DNA of 64,000 nucleotides from CAZYTX01 sp964650485 (GTDB taxonomy: Bacteria; RBG-13-61-14; DATKZS01). The translations under genes and the position numbers were made by a program. Shown here piece after piece: positions 48,590-58,395 of the stretch. Under the pieces are notes generated by a model that was given only the letters and a program-made list of their open reading frames with translations, was not told where the DNA came from and made no database searches. Within the stretch, counting starts at the first letter, position 1, and each line of letters opens with the position of its first letter. The DNA lies in NCBI GenBank assembly GCA_964650485.1, contig CAZYTX010000009.1:1-64000 (forward strand), given 5' to 3'.

Positions 48590-50533
48590 ATGGCTGAAGA
48601 CAAAGAGAAGAAACCGGTCAGCGTGGACCCCACAGTGGGCAAGCTGCTCGATAAGGCCGCAGCGGACGGGTGCGAGACCGCATTCGACCGGGTGGCAACC
48701 GGACAGAAGAACCGCTGCACATTCGGCGCGGACGGCCTGTGCTGTCGTATCTGCTCCATGGGCCCGTGCAGGATCAGCAAGAAGGCCCCCCAGGGAGTGT
48801 GCGGGGCCACCGCGGAGACCATCGCCGCAAGGAACTTCGCACGCATGGTGGCGGGAGGGGCCGCGGCCCACTCGGACCACGGCAGGGCCGTGGCCGAGGT
48901 GTTCCACCTGGCCATGGAAGGCAAAATCCCCGGCTACGAGATCAAGGACAGGCAGAAGCTCTACGCCGTGGCCATGGACTACGGCATAGACATCGGGGAC
49001 AAGTCCGACGAGGAGATTGGAAAAGAGCTGGCAGAGGCCGCCTTGCATGAGTTCGGAAACCAGGAAGGCGAGATCAAGGGACCCGGCAGGGCGCCCCTGA
49101 AAAGACAGGAGCTTTGGAGAAAGCTGGGCGTTATGCCAAGAGGGGTGGACCGCGAGATAGTAGAGATCATGCACAGGACCCACATGGGCGTGGACATGCA
49201 CTACGAGAACATTATAAAGCAGTGCAGCAGGGCCGCGATAGGAGACGGCTGGGGAGGGTCCATGATTGCAACGGACCTCCAGGACATCATCTTCGGAACG
49301 CCCGTGCCCATCGCATCGGAGATGAACCTGGGATGCCTCAAGGAAGACCACGTAAACCTGATCGTGCACGGGCACGAGCCGCTTCTCTCCGAGATGATCG
49401 TGGTGGCCGCGCAGCAGGAAGACATGGTAAAAAAGGCCAAGGACGCCGGCGCCAAGGGAATAAACGTGGCCGGCATGTGCTGCACTGCAAACGAAATCCT
49501 CATGAGGCACGGACTGCCAATCGCCGGCAACTTCCTCCAGCAGGAGCTGGCTATCATAACAGGCGCGCTCGACGGCATGATCGTGGACGTGCAGTGCATC
49601 ATGCAGTCCCTCTCCGACGTGTCCAAGTGCTACCACACAAAGCTGATCACCACCAACTACCGCGCAAAGATACCGGGCGCAACCCACATCCAGTTCGAGG
49701 AGGATGACGCCCTCAAGTCCGCGCGCGAGATCGTGGAAGCCACAATCGAGAACTACAAGAACCGCGACCCCAAGAAGGTGGCAATTCCCGACGAGAAATG
49801 CGAAGTTGTGGCGGGCTTCTCCCACGAGACCATATCCTACCTTCTGGGCGGCCTGTTCCGGGCGAGCTACAAGCCGCTGAACGACAACATCATAAACGGA
49901 AGGATAAGAGGCATCGGAGGAGTGGTCGGGTGCAACAACGCAAGGACCACACACGACGAGGGGCACCTCACCATCATAAAGGAGCTTCTAAAGCACGACG
50001 TCATAGTGCTCACCACCGGCTGCGCGGCAATGGCGTGCGGCAAGGCCGGGCTGCTCACCAACGAGGCCAAGCAGTTCTGCGGGGACGGGCTGGCCGAGGT
50101 CATCGAGACCGTGGGCATCCCGCCCGTGATCCACATGGGATCGTGCGTGGACAACTCGAGGATACTGCTGGCCGCGGCCGCGGTGGTGAAAGAAGGCGGG
50201 CTGGGTGACGACATCTCGGACCTGCCCGCCGCAGGCAGCGCCCCCGAGTGGATGAGCGAGAAGGCCATATCAATCGGGCATTACTTCGTGGCCTCGGGTG
50301 TGTACACCGTGTTCGGCACCACATTCCCCATCATGGGGAGCGAGATACTCAAAAAGCACCTGTTCGAGGAGCTGGAAGACCAGCTAGGCGGCATGTGGGA
50401 CTTCGAGCCCGATCCGGTGAAACACGCGCAGAAGATGATCGCACACATTGACAAGAAGAGGAAAGCTCTCGGCATTGACAAGGCCAGGGAGAGGGTGCTC
50501 TACGACATGTCAATGCGCCGCGAGATGGAGTAA
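48590..50533 (+). CDS. acsA: Carbon monoxide dehydrogenase catalytic subunit
   Basis: AcsA (CooS) interconverts CO2 and CO at the Ni-Fe-S C-cluster and passes CO to AcsB. The N-terminus has the B- and D-cluster cysteines (RCTFGADGLCCRICSMGPCR and GVCGATAET). C-cluster ligands are visible as HGHEP, GMCCTANE, VVGCNN, TTGCAAMACGKAG and MGSCVDNSR. The protein has 647 residues, a normal length. ATG 48590 has AAAAGGAGG upstream. It directly precedes acsB. Confidence 0.97.
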   Translation: MAEDKEKKPVSVDPTVGKLLDKAAADGCETAFDRVATGQKNRCTFGADGLCCRICSMGPCRISKKAPQGVCGATAETIAARNFARMVAGGAAAHSDHGRAVAEVFHLAMEGKIPGYEIKDRQKLYAVAMDYGIDIGDKSDEEIGKELAEAALHEFGNQEGEIKGPGRAPLKRQELWRKLGVMPRGVDREIVEIMHRTHMGVDMHYENIIKQCSRAAIGDGWGGSMIATDLQDIIFGTPVPIASEMNLGCLKEDHVNLIVHGHEPLLSEMIVVAAQQEDMVKKAKDAGAKGINVAGMCCTANEILMRHGLPIAGNFLQQELAIITGALDGMIVDVQCIMQSLSDVSKCYHTKLITTNYRAKIPGATHIQFEEDDALKSAREIVEATIENYKNRDPKKVAIPDEKCEVVAGFSHETISYLLGGLFRASYKPLNDNIINGRIRGIGGVVGCNNARTTHDEGHLTIIKELLKHDVIVLTTGCAAMACGKAGLLTNEAKQFCGDGLAEVIETVGIPPVIHMGSCVDNSRILLAAAAVVKEGGLGDDISDLPAAGSAPEWMSEKAISIGHYFVASGVYTVFGTTFPIMGSEILKKHLFEELEDQLGGMWDFEPDPVKHAQKMIAHIDKKRKALGIDKARERVLYDMSMRREME

Positions 50534-50568
50534 CGGGCGATTGCCTGTAAACGAAAGGAGGTCTGGAA

Positions 50569-52773
50569 GTGTCTAAGATAATAGCTTCAGCGGCAATCAG
50601 GGGAGCGCACAAGATAGTGAACAGGGCCGAGGAAACAGTGAAAAAGGCCCTGGATAAGTACGGCGAGAACCAGGAGGTCGGCTTCCCCAACACGGGGTAC
50701 TACCTCCCAATCATCTACGGGATAACAGGCAGGAAGGTCGAGAAGGTGGGGGACATGCCCCCCATAATCGAGGTGTGCAAGAAGATCATGCCGCCTCCGG
50801 TCAAGGCAAAGAACCCTCTGCCTTACCTGGCGCCGGCTCTGGACGCCGGCATGGCCACATACTTTGCGGAGGAGCTCATCGAGGCGGTCCGCTACCTGGA
50901 CGAGCCGGATTTCTACGTGCAGGCCGAGGAGCCCACCGAGGACCACCTCTGGCTGGGGGCAGCGGATGACGTAATCCTGCGGAAAAGAGGCGTCGAGTTC
51001 GTGGACGGAACCGCGCCCGGGTTCGCGGCCATTTTGGGGTCTGCGCCCGACCCGGAGACCGCGAAGAAGATGGCGCAGGAGCTTTTGGAAAAGCAGCTCT
51101 ACGTGTTCATGGCATCAGAGCACAACGGCACACACTTTGCCGACCAGCTAAAGGAAGCCGGCGTGGACCTGGGCTGGAACGTGAGGCTGGTGCCATTCGG
51201 ACCGGAGGTGTCCGCGACAGTGTTCGCAATCGGCTTCGCCACCCGGGCGGCCATGAGCTTCGGCGGGATTGAGCCGGGCGACTACCGCAGGATACTCATA
51301 TACAACAAGGACAGGGTGTTCGCATTCGCCATGACCCTGGGAGACGTGTCCGACGAGTGGTACGCGAACGGGGCAGGCGCAATCAACTGGGGCTTCCCCA
51401 TAATCGCTGACACCCCCATCCCCGAGGTCCTGCCCACCGGCATCTGCACCTACGAGCACGTGGTGTCCAATGTCTCCCACGAGGAGATAGTGGCCAGGGC
51501 CACCGAGATCAGGGGGCTCAAGGTCACCGTAACCGAGGTCCCGGTGCCGGTGGCCTACGGCCCGGCATTCGAGGGCGAGCGCGTGCGGGGGGACGACATC
51601 TACACCGAGATGGGCGGTGGCAAGACCAAGGCGGTCGAGCTCACCCAGATGAAGGACATGAACGACATCGAGGACGGAAAGATCGAGGTCAAGGGCAATA
51701 ACATAACCGACATCGAGGCCGGCACCAGGCTGCCGCTGGGAATATACGTGGAGGTGGCCGGACGCGAGATGCAGGAGGACTTCGAGCCCATCCTCGAGCG
51801 CCAGATACACCACCTTCTGAACTACGCCCAGGGCATGATGCACATCGGCCAGAGAGACATCGCGTGGATCAGGATAGCGAAGCAAGCCGTAGAGAAGGGG
51901 CTCACCATCGAGGACCTGGGCAGGATCATACACGCCAAGTACCACGAGGACTTCGGGTCCATTCTCGACAAGGTCCAGGTCACCCTCTACACCGAAGAAG
52001 CGGACGTGGACAAGCTCTTCGAGGGCGCAAGGGACATATACAAGACCAGGGACGAGAGGCTGGCCGGCATGACCGACGAGGAGACCGACCCCTACTACTC
52101 CTGCACCCTGTGCCAGAGCTTCGCGCCCAACCACGTGTGCATCGTGACACCCGAGAGGCCCGGACTGTGCGGCGCTTACAACTGGCTCGACTGCAAGGCA
52201 AGCTACGAGATAAACCCGACAGGCCCCAACCAGCCCGTGAAAAAAGGCGACGTGCTGGACCCCACATACGGCCAGTGGACTGGCGTCAACGACTTCGTCA
52301 AGAAGGCAAGCCGCGGCAACGTCGAGCAAGTGGACGCGTACGGCATCATGCGACAGCCCATGACCTCGTGCGGCTGCTTCGAGTGCATAGCATCCGTGCT
52401 ATACACCTGCCAGGGATTCATGACAGTGGACCGCGACCACAAGGGAATGACACCGGTGGGGATGAAGTTCACCACACTGGCCGGAGCGGTCGGCGGCGGC
52501 GCGGTGACCCCAGGGTTCGTGGGCCACTCCAAGTTCTACATCACCTCAAAGAAGTTCCTCTCTGCCGAGGGCGGACTCATGCGAATGGTATGGATGCCAA
52601 GCGGGCTCAAGGAAGAGATCAAGGAGAGGTTCGACGAGAGGGCCAAGGAGCTGGGAGAGCCAGACCTCCTGGACAAGATAGCCGACGAGACCGTGGCCAC
52701 CACCGAGGAGGAGGTCCTGGCATACATCCAGGAGAAGGAACACCCGGTCCTCAAGATGGACCCCCTCATCTGA
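50569..52773 (+). CDS. acsB: Acetyl-CoA synthase (ACS alpha subunit)
   Basis: AcsB joins the methyl group, CO and CoA to acetyl-CoA at the Ni-Ni-Fe4S4 A-cluster. The 734-residue length fits the bacterial three-domain form. A-cluster cysteines are visible: CTLCQSFAPNHVC, PGLCGAYNWLDC, and the CGC of TSCGCFECIA that holds the distal nickel. The N-terminal CODH-binding domain and the middle domain are present. Start is GTG 50569 with AAAGGAGG. Same operon as acsA upstream and acsC downstream. Confidence 0.97.
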   Translation: MSKIIASAAIRGAHKIVNRAEETVKKALDKYGENQEVGFPNTGYYLPIIYGITGRKVEKVGDMPPIIEVCKKIMPPPVKAKNPLPYLAPALDAGMATYFAEELIEAVRYLDEPDFYVQAEEPTEDHLWLGAADDVILRKRGVEFVDGTAPGFAAILGSAPDPETAKKMAQELLEKQLYVFMASEHNGTHFADQLKEAGVDLGWNVRLVPFGPEVSATVFAIGFATRAAMSFGGIEPGDYRRILIYNKDRVFAFAMTLGDVSDEWYANGAGAINWGFPIIADTPIPEVLPTGICTYEHVVSNVSHEEIVARATEIRGLKVTVTEVPVPVAYGPAFEGERVRGDDIYTEMGGGKTKAVELTQMKDMNDIEDGKIEVKGNNITDIEAGTRLPLGIYVEVAGREMQEDFEPILERQIHHLLNYAQGMMHIGQRDIAWIRIAKQAVEKGLTIEDLGRIIHAKYHEDFGSILDKVQVTLYTEEADVDKLFEGARDIYKTRDERLAGMTDEETDPYYSCTLCQSFAPNHVCIVTPERPGLCGAYNWLDCKASYEINPTGPNQPVKKGDVLDPTYGQWTGVNDFVKKASRGNVEQVDAYGIMRQPMTSCGCFECIASVLYTCQGFMTVDRDHKGMTPVGMKFTTLAGAVGGGAVTPGFVGHSKFYITSKKFLSAEGGLMRMVWMPSGLKEEIKERFDERAKELGEPDLLDKIADETVATTEEEVLAYIQEKEHPVLKMDPLI

Positions 52774-52807
52774 TGAGCCAGGATCATATTGAAGGAGGAT
52801 AAAGAGA

Positions 52808-54142
52808 ATGGGACTTTCGCCAATCGAAATTTTCAAGAAGCTGCCAAAGACCAACTGCGGCGACTGCGGGGTTCCCACTTGCATGGCCTTTGCCGTCTCC
52901 CTAAGCCAGGGAAAGGCCGAGCTCTCACAGTGCCCTCACGTGGACGCGGGAGCAGCGGAAGAGCTCTCAGCGTCAAGCCAGCCCCCGGTGAGGCCGGTGA
53001 GCGTGGGGTGCGGGGACTGCGAGTTCAAGTCGGGCGGCGAGACCGTTATCTTCAGGCACGAGAAGACATTTGTCTCTCAGACCGGGGTGGCGGTGCTGCT
53101 CACCGACAAGGAAGACGACGCCGAGATGGACAGGAAGCTGAAAGCAGCGAACGAGCTGCAGTACGAGCGCGTGGGCCTGAACCTCAAGATTGACCTCATA
53201 GCAGTAAAGAGCGACGACCCGGACACCCTCTCGGCAATGGCGCAGAAGGCCGATAATGGCGCCGGGCTCCCTCTCATACTGGTAAGCGATAAGGCAGAGG
53301 CCCTGAAAAAGGCGGGCGAGGCATTAAAGGACAAGAGGCCACTGCTCTATGCCGTGACCGATGAGAACGCGGACGAGGTGATAAGCGTGGCAAAGGAGCT
53401 CGAACTGCCGGTGGCCGCAAAAGGCAAGGACCTTGAAAGCCTGGCCGCGCTCACCCAGAAGATGGCGGATGCCGGGCTCAAGGACATATTCATTGACTCG
53501 GGCGCCCGGGACATGAAGACCCTGTTCCAGGACCAGGTGGAGATCAGGAGGCAGGCAATAAAGAAGACCTTCAGGCCGCTCGGATACCCCACCATCAACT
53601 TCCCCTGCGAGATGGCGGAAGACCCCCTCAAGGAGACGCTCTACGCGGCACTGCTTATTCCCAAGTACGCAGGCATCATAGTGCTCTCAGACCTCAAAGG
53701 CGAGCACCTCTTCCCGCTCCTGGTCGAGCGCATGAACATATACACCGACCCGCAAAGGCCAATGGCAACCAAGCCGGGAATATACGATATCAACGAGCCG
53801 GACGAGAAGGCCCCCCTCCTGGTGACCTCCAACTTCTCCCTCACATACTTCATCGTCTCGGGAGAGGTCGAGACCAGCCGCATGCCGGCAAGGCTCCTGG
53901 TGGTGGACACCGAGGGGCTCTCCGTGCTAACCGGGTGGGCCGCGGGCAAGTTCGCCGCGGACCTGATCGGACCCGCGGTGCTAAAGAGCGGGGTCGCCGA
54001 CCAGATGGCCACAAAGAAGATAGTCATACCCGGAGCGGTGGCCAGCATCAGCGGCGAGCTCGAGGACGAGCTGCCAGGATGGGACGTCATAATCGGGCCG
54101 CGCGACGCGGCGCACCTCGCCGCATTCCTCAAAGAGCTGTAG
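52808..54142 (+). CDS. acsC: Corrinoid Fe-S protein large subunit
   Basis: AcsC (gamma subunit) holds the cobamide and a 4Fe-4S cluster that keeps cobalt reduced. The N-terminal cluster motif is TNCGDCGVPTCMAFA with a further Cys in SQCPHVD. A TIM-barrel domain and a C-terminal B12-binding domain follow (for example VIPGAVASISGELEDELPGWDV). Length 444 is normal. ATG 52808 has GAAGGAGG upstream. It pairs with AcsD encoded upstream. Confidence 0.97.
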   Translation: MGLSPIEIFKKLPKTNCGDCGVPTCMAFAVSLSQGKAELSQCPHVDAGAAEELSASSQPPVRPVSVGCGDCEFKSGGETVIFRHEKTFVSQTGVAVLLTDKEDDAEMDRKLKAANELQYERVGLNLKIDLIAVKSDDPDTLSAMAQKADNGAGLPLILVSDKAEALKKAGEALKDKRPLLYAVTDENADEVISVAKELELPVAAKGKDLESLAALTQKMADAGLKDIFIDSGARDMKTLFQDQVEIRRQAIKKTFRPLGYPTINFPCEMAEDPLKETLYAALLIPKYAGIIVLSDLKGEHLFPLLVERMNIYTDPQRPMATKPGIYDINEPDEKAPLLVTSNFSLTYFIVSGEVETSRMPARLLVVDTEGLSVLTGWAAGKFAADLIGPAVLKSGVADQMATKKIVIPGAVASISGELEDELPGWDVIIGPRDAAHLAAFLKEL

Positions 54143-54177
54143 AAAAAAAAGAGTTGTAACAGAAGGAGGGAAGCCAG

Positions 54178-55065
54178 ATGAACTGTCTTTGCATCGGCGA
54201 AAACTTGAACGTCATGTCCAAGACCCTGGGCCCGGCAATGAAGGGGCGTGACCCTGGTCCCATCCAGGAGATGGCCAAGGCCGAGGCCGAGCAGGGTATT
54301 GATTACATAGACCTCAATATCGGGCCGGCCAGGAAGGACGGCCAAGAGCTTATGCCATTCGTGGTAAAGGCAGTGCAGGAGGTGGTGGACACCCCAGTGT
54401 CCCTGGACTCCTACAACGCCGACGCGGTCGAGGCCGGCCTCAAGGCGGCAAAGCCCGGCACCGCCCTCATAAACTCCACCACCGTCACCCCCACAAAGAT
54501 GGACAGGCTCATGCCCCTGGTGAACGAGCACGACGCTGACATCATCGTGGTGCTGTGGGGGCCGGAGGGCATGCCCCGCGACGAGAACGAGAGGGCCATG
54601 CTCGCGGCCGAGGTCATGATGAAGGCCACCGAGCTCGGCATAGGAAACGAAAGGCTGTGGGTGGACCCCATCGCCAGCCCGGTCTCCGTCGAGATCAACC
54701 AGGTAAAAGCATGCGTCGAGTTCATGAAGTCGCTCCAGGACATCGTGCCAGGCTGCAAGTCAACCGTCGGGCTATCAAACGTGTCCAACGGTGTGCCCGA
54801 GGAGCTCAGGGGCTGGCTCAACAGGATATACCTCATCATGCTCATGCGATACGGCATGTACTCCGCCATTGTGGACGCCTTTGACGAGGACCTGGTGGCA
54901 GTGGCCAAGGGGGGCAAGGAGGACATCGTACAGATCACCTACGACGTCATGGACGGAAAGTCCGTGGGGACCGACTCGCTCACCGAGGAGCAGCTAAAGT
55001 ACTATCGCACCGCAAAGGTGCTGGTGGGAGAGAACCTCTACTCCGACTCCTGGCTGGAGGGGTAA
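54178..55065 (+). CDS. acsE: Methyltetrahydrofolate:corrinoid Fe-S protein methyltransferase
   Basis: AcsE moves the methyl group from methyl-THF to cobalt of the corrinoid protein. The pterin-binding TIM barrel has GENLNVMSK at the start, DYIDLNIGPARKDG, VSLDSYNADA and a Asn in GLSNVSNG that is typical of the MeTr active site. Length of 295 is slightly longer than the 262 of the Moorella enzyme. ATG 54178 has GAAGGAGGG upstream. It is the last acs gene of the operon. Confidence 0.96.
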   Translation: MNCLCIGENLNVMSKTLGPAMKGRDPGPIQEMAKAEAEQGIDYIDLNIGPARKDGQELMPFVVKAVQEVVDTPVSLDSYNADAVEAGLKAAKPGTALINSTTVTPTKMDRLMPLVNEHDADIIVVLWGPEGMPRDENERAMLAAEVMMKATELGIGNERLWVDPIASPVSVEINQVKACVEFMKSLQDIVPGCKSTVGLSNVSNGVPEELRGWLNRIYLIMLMRYGMYSAIVDAFDEDLVAVAKGGKEDIVQITYDVMDGKSVGTDSLTEEQLKYYRTAKVLVGENLYSDSWLEG

Positions 55066-55142
55066 ACAAAAGAGCTGCTGGAAGTCCTTGAAGAATGGAT
55101 ACTCTTGCGCATGCATAAGGATCTTCCACTCCCGGAAATTGA

Positions 55143-55307
55143 ATGCGGCCACCTGCTCAACTCAAGCCCTGGTTCAGTCCCGAGGAATTGGCGGTGTGGG
55201 GGCGGGAAGCGCACGGCAAGGACGCCTATCAGAGGCGGTTTGCCATCTGGTTGACTCATCTGCGCAAGCCTGCTCCTGAAATCGCTGATCTCTTTGCCGA
55301 GGATTAA
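55143..55307 (+). pseudogene. IS630-type transposase N-terminal remnant
   Basis: A 54-residue frame reads MRPPAQLKPWFSPEEL, then KDAYQRRFAIWLTHL, then IADLFAED and a stop at 55305-55307. The middle resembles the N-terminal helix-turn-helix of IS630/winged-helix transposases, but no catalytic DDE part follows. It is likely a decayed insertion-sequence fragment that lies just after acsE. Function is lost. Confidence 0.55.
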
Positions 55308-55461
55308 TGCTATATGTTTGACGGCGAATTAGTATGAAAAGCTAAAAGCGGAGAATTAACCACAGAGGCGCAGAGAGCTTAAGAGAAATAGATTTTGTTT
55401 TATCATTCCGTTGCGGCGCAGCGCCGTTGCATCGAGGGCCCGGGTCTGTACGCCTCCGCGG
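55308..55461. other. Gap with a CACAGAGG-type repeat fragment
   Basis: Between the transposase remnant and the redox protein gene lie about 150 bases without a gene. CCACAGAGGCGCAGAG at about 55360 recalls the CACAGAGG motif in the inverted repeat at 41.5 kb and GCGCAGCGCC near 55415 is a small stem. Nothing else is seen. Confidence 0.35.
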
Positions 55462-55962
55462 TTAGCTCTGCCTCTCCCGCAGGATGATCTCCGCGGTCTT
55501 TTTGGCTGCGCGGCCGACCACTCCCGAGCATTGCTCCATCATCCCGGCCTTTCCCGCCTCCTCCAGGTCCTCGGGGTCGAGCAGGTTGAAGGTCCTGCCC
55601 ATGAGCCTTTCCTGGATGTCGTAGCAGCGCGAGCTGTCGTAGTTGTCCATGAAGTCCTGGTGCAGCTCCTTGCACAGAAGGTACGACTTCATGGGCGCCA
55701 TTATGTCCTTGTGGCGCTCGCGGTCCCTGCCGAACAGGAGCCCTATGATCATGGAGCAGCCGGTCAGGGCCCCGCAGGAGCCGTTGCCGGTGAGCCCGAT
55801 CCCGTCCGCCAGCCCGCTTGCGGCCTTGAACACCGCCTCGTCCTCGATCTCGAAGGCGTCCATGAGACCGGCCACCGCGGACTGGGCGCACCCGGTGCAG
55901 GTCTGCTCGTACTCCTTTGCGAGCCGGTAGGCCTTCTCGACCATCTCATCGTTACTGTCCAT
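55462..55962 (-). CDS. C_GCAxxG_C_C family redox protein
   Basis: The 166-residue protein has the name-giving cysteine pattern: CTGCAQSAVAG near residue 22, then GSCGALTGC near residue 65, and a late Cys in SSRCYD and EQCSGVVG. Members are small helical proteins, often near redox or electron-transfer genes of anaerobes, and probably bind a metal or cluster; the reaction is not known. ATG 55962 has AGGAGGGG upstream and overlaps the GT2 gene end by 11 bases. Confidence 0.85.
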   Translation of the reverse strand: MDSNDEMVEKAYRLAKEYEQTCTGCAQSAVAGLMDAFEIEDEAVFKAASGLADGIGLTGNGSCGALTGCSMIIGLLFGRDRERHKDIMAPMKSYLLCKELHQDFMDNYDSSRCYDIQERLMGRTFNLLDPEDLEEAGKAGMMEQCSGVVGRAAKKTAEIILRERQS

Positions 55963-56986
55963 TTCCCCTCCTTTCCCTTGCGTTGCGGATCCTCCGCCTC
56001 ACCCGCCGGGGCCCGGCAAGAAGCGACTTCGCAAGGCCCCACCACAGCCCAAAGAGATATACCAGGTGGTGTATGAAAAACGCCGCCGGCGCCAGAACCC
56101 CGAGGAGCGGCCTGCCCCTCCAGCCCCGGTGCGAGAGCACCACGCCCGCGCCGGCGTAGGCGACCGCAAGGTATATAAGGGCCTGCTCCCGCAGCGCCGG
56201 GATGAAAAGCAGCAACAAGGCCGCTGCCGGAGGCCCGGCCAGCGCAGCGATAAAAGAAGCGTTCCTTGCATACAAACCCGGATAGGCAAGGAAAAGCACG
56301 CCGCTTCGAGTGCGCAGCCTGAAGCGCTGCCTTATGTAAGCCGGACCGAAGGCGCGGCGGCGGTGGTACACAAAAAGCGACGGCTCGAAAAAAAACTCCG
56401 CCCCCAGCCCTACTGCCGCGTGCATGAACTCGGTGTCCTCGCCTCCGTAGCCCAGCTCCTCGTTGAAACCGCCCGCCCGATCGAACCACTCCTTCTTAAC
56501 CATGAAGTTCACCAGGTGGACCTCGCCCGGCCTTGCAGGAGCCGGCCTGCCGCCCCCGCCATAAGCCCTGCTGCCCGCGCCGATAAAGGGCGCGGAGAGC
56601 ACCACGTCGGTGAGACCCTCCAGCAGAGACGCCCCGGGGAAAGCCAGGTTCGGGCCCCCCACACCGGAGCAGCCCCTATCCCGCATGAGCTCCACCCCCT
56701 TTTTGAGCCAGTCCCGCGGAGCAGAGGCGTCGTCGTCAATAAAAGCCAGGTACTGGCCCCGGGCCTCGGCCGCGGCCAGGTTGCGTCGCAAGGCCGGGTT
56801 AACGTCACCAACCTCCAGCGGCCTCACCCTCTCGTCTTCAGGCAGGCCGAAGGTCGCGGACCCGGACGGCAGCACGGCCACTATCTCGAAGTCCACGCCT
56901 TCCTGAGATAGCAGCGAGCCCAGACAGGGCTCGGGCTCGCCCCTTGCAAAGATCACTATCACCGACACGAGCGGGGACTGCGTCAT
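55952..56986 (-). CDS. Glycosyltransferase family 2 with C-terminal membrane helices
   Basis: The GT2 domain starts at SVIVIFARGEPEPCLGSLL, with the DxD-type motif FIDDDASAPRDWL and later GGEDTEFMH. Residues 250 to 320 hold about three membrane helices (PPAAALLLLFIPAL and AYAGAGVVLSH). A sugar transfer onto a surface polymer or lipid is likely; donor and acceptor unknown. ATG 56986 overlaps the radical SAM gene stop by 4 bases; the frame to 57409 is a shadow of that gene. Length 344. Confidence 0.85.
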   Translation of the reverse strand: MTQSPLVSVIVIFARGEPEPCLGSLLSQEGVDFEIVAVLPSGSATFGLPEDERVRPLEVGDVNPALRRNLAAAEARGQYLAFIDDDASAPRDWLKKGVELMRDRGCSGVGGPNLAFPGASLLEGLTDVVLSAPFIGAGSRAYGGGGRPAPARPGEVHLVNFMVKKEWFDRAGGFNEELGYGGEDTEFMHAAVGLGAEFFFEPSLFVYHRRRAFGPAYIRQRFRLRTRSGVLFLAYPGLYARNASFIAALAGPPAAALLLLFIPALREQALIYLAVAYAGAGVVLSHRGWRGRPLLGVLAPAAFFIHHLVYLFGLWWGLAKSLLAGPRRVRRRIRNARERRGNGQ

Positions 56987-58395
56987 CTCTGTCCGTCCAT
57001 GAACAGGACCCTCGCACCCATGCGCGCCCCCCGCACGAGGCCGCCCAGGCTCCTTACTTTTGCAAGCCTTTTCAGTATAACTCCGGGCCGGCGGTAAAAG
57101 GATCTGTACATCTTTGAAAGCGCCTCCAGTATCTCGGGGGACGACAGTTGCTCCTCCCACACCGGGGGCCGGAAAAGCGGGGAAGGGCTTTCCGCGAACC
57201 CGGCCCAGGCGTCGCTCTCGATCACCCCCCGCTGCAGGGCGGCCTCGTACGCGGGCGTGCCCGGAAAGGGGATAAATACTGAAAAGTGTACGTAGTCCGG
57301 GGCCAGCTCTTTTGCAAGCTCCAGGGTCCTTGCAAGGCTCTCTTCGCTCTCGCCCGGCAGCCCCGCCATGAAGTATGCCAGGGTCTCCAGGCCGGCGCGC
57401 CTCGCCCATTTGAATGCCTGCCTGGCCTGGTCAATGGTGATGCCCTTGCGAAGGGAGCGGAGGATACCGGGGTCCCCGCTCTCCACCCCGAAGTGGACCC
57501 TTTCGAGCCCGGCCCTCTTTAACAGCTTGTAGTCATCCCCTTCAAGGTCCGACACACGGGCGCGTATGTCCCAGGCCAGGTCAAGGCCCCGCTCGAGAAT
57601 GAGCTCGGCGATGCCCAGCACCCGCGCCCGGTCCACCGTGAAGGTGTCGTCGTAGAACACCGCCTCTTTTATCCCCAGCCCCGCGCACTCCTCCATCTCC
57701 GAGACCACGTTCTCCGGGCCCCTGGCCCGGAATCGCTTCCCCAGGTGGGGCCGGTCGCAGAATACGCATTTGTATGGGCACCCCCTGCTGGACATCATGG
57801 TGGTGACGGGGCGCCTGCCCGAGAGCACCGAGCGGTACAGGGTAAGCCCGGCAAGCTCCCTTGCCGGGAAAGGCAGCTCGTCCAGGGCCTCGATAAAAGG
57901 TGCAACCTCCGGGTCCCCCTTTGTGCCATCTCTCCACCACACCCCGGGGGGCGGGTCGTCAATGGTGCGGGGCCAGCCGGACACAAGCGCACGCAGGCTC
58001 ACCTCCCCCTCGCCCCGAAGCACCCCGTCGAACATTCCAAGGCCCAGGGTCTCCCCGGGATAAAGGTGCGGGTGCGGACCGCCGGCGATCACCACCGCAT
58101 CACTCTTGGCCTCCTTTACGGCCCGGGCCGTGTCCATGGCGTCCAGCAGCGAGAAGGTCATAACGGATATGCCCACCAGGTCGTGGCCTCCATCGCCCAC
58201 CCTGCGGGCTACGTCTTCTGCGCCAAGTCCCTCCGCGTGCGCGTCCACCACCGAAACCTCGGCCTTGTCCTTGATGGAGGCGGCGAGGTAGAGTATGCCG
58301 AGCGGAGGGAAAAGGCCCCGCTCCGCTTCCACCTCGGAAGGAAGGATGCTGCGCACAGGGTTCAGGTTGGGGGGGGTTACAAGCAGCACCTTCAT
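56983..58395 (-). CDS. B12-binding radical SAM protein in a glycan locus
   Basis: The 470-residue protein begins MKVLLVTPPNLNPVRS, the standard cobalamin-domain start, with VVIAGGPHPHLYP, and has the radical SAM cysteine motif CPYKCVFC. C-terminal to it is the (beta-alpha)6 part with GESEESLARTLEL. The type matches enzymes that methylate or rearrange unactivated carbons. Flanked by glycosyltransferase genes with 4-base overlaps both ways, so it may modify a sugar or lipid carrier; this is inference. Confidence 0.85.
   Translation of the reverse strand: MKVLLVTPPNLNPVRSILPSEVEAERGLFPPLGILYLAASIKDKAEVSVVDAHAEGLGAEDVARRVGDGGHDLVGISVMTFSLLDAMDTARAVKEAKSDAVVIAGGPHPHLYPGETLGLGMFDGVLRGEGEVSLRALVSGWPRTIDDPPPGVWWRDGTKGDPEVAPFIEALDELPFPARELAGLTLYRSVLSGRRPVTTMMSSRGCPYKCVFCDRPHLGKRFRARGPENVVSEMEECAGLGIKEAVFYDDTFTVDRARVLGIAELILERGLDLAWDIRARVSDLEGDDYKLLKRAGLERVHFGVESGDPGILRSLRKGITIDQARQAFKWARRAGLETLAYFMAGLPGESEESLARTLELAKELAPDYVHFSVFIPFPGTPAYEAALQRGVIESDAWAGFAESPSPLFRPPVWEEQLSSPEILEALSKMYRSFYRRPGVILKRLAKVRSLGGLVRGARMGARVLFMDGQR

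Noticed and set aside
47891..49966. 691-residue minus-strand frame across acsD and acsA
   Set aside because: It is an antisense artefact of high-GC coding; acsD and acsA on the plus strand are certain.
55952..57409. 485-residue version of the GT2 protein
   Set aside because: The first 141 residues are a shadow of the radical SAM gene; the ATG at 56986 with a 4-base overlap is the natural start.
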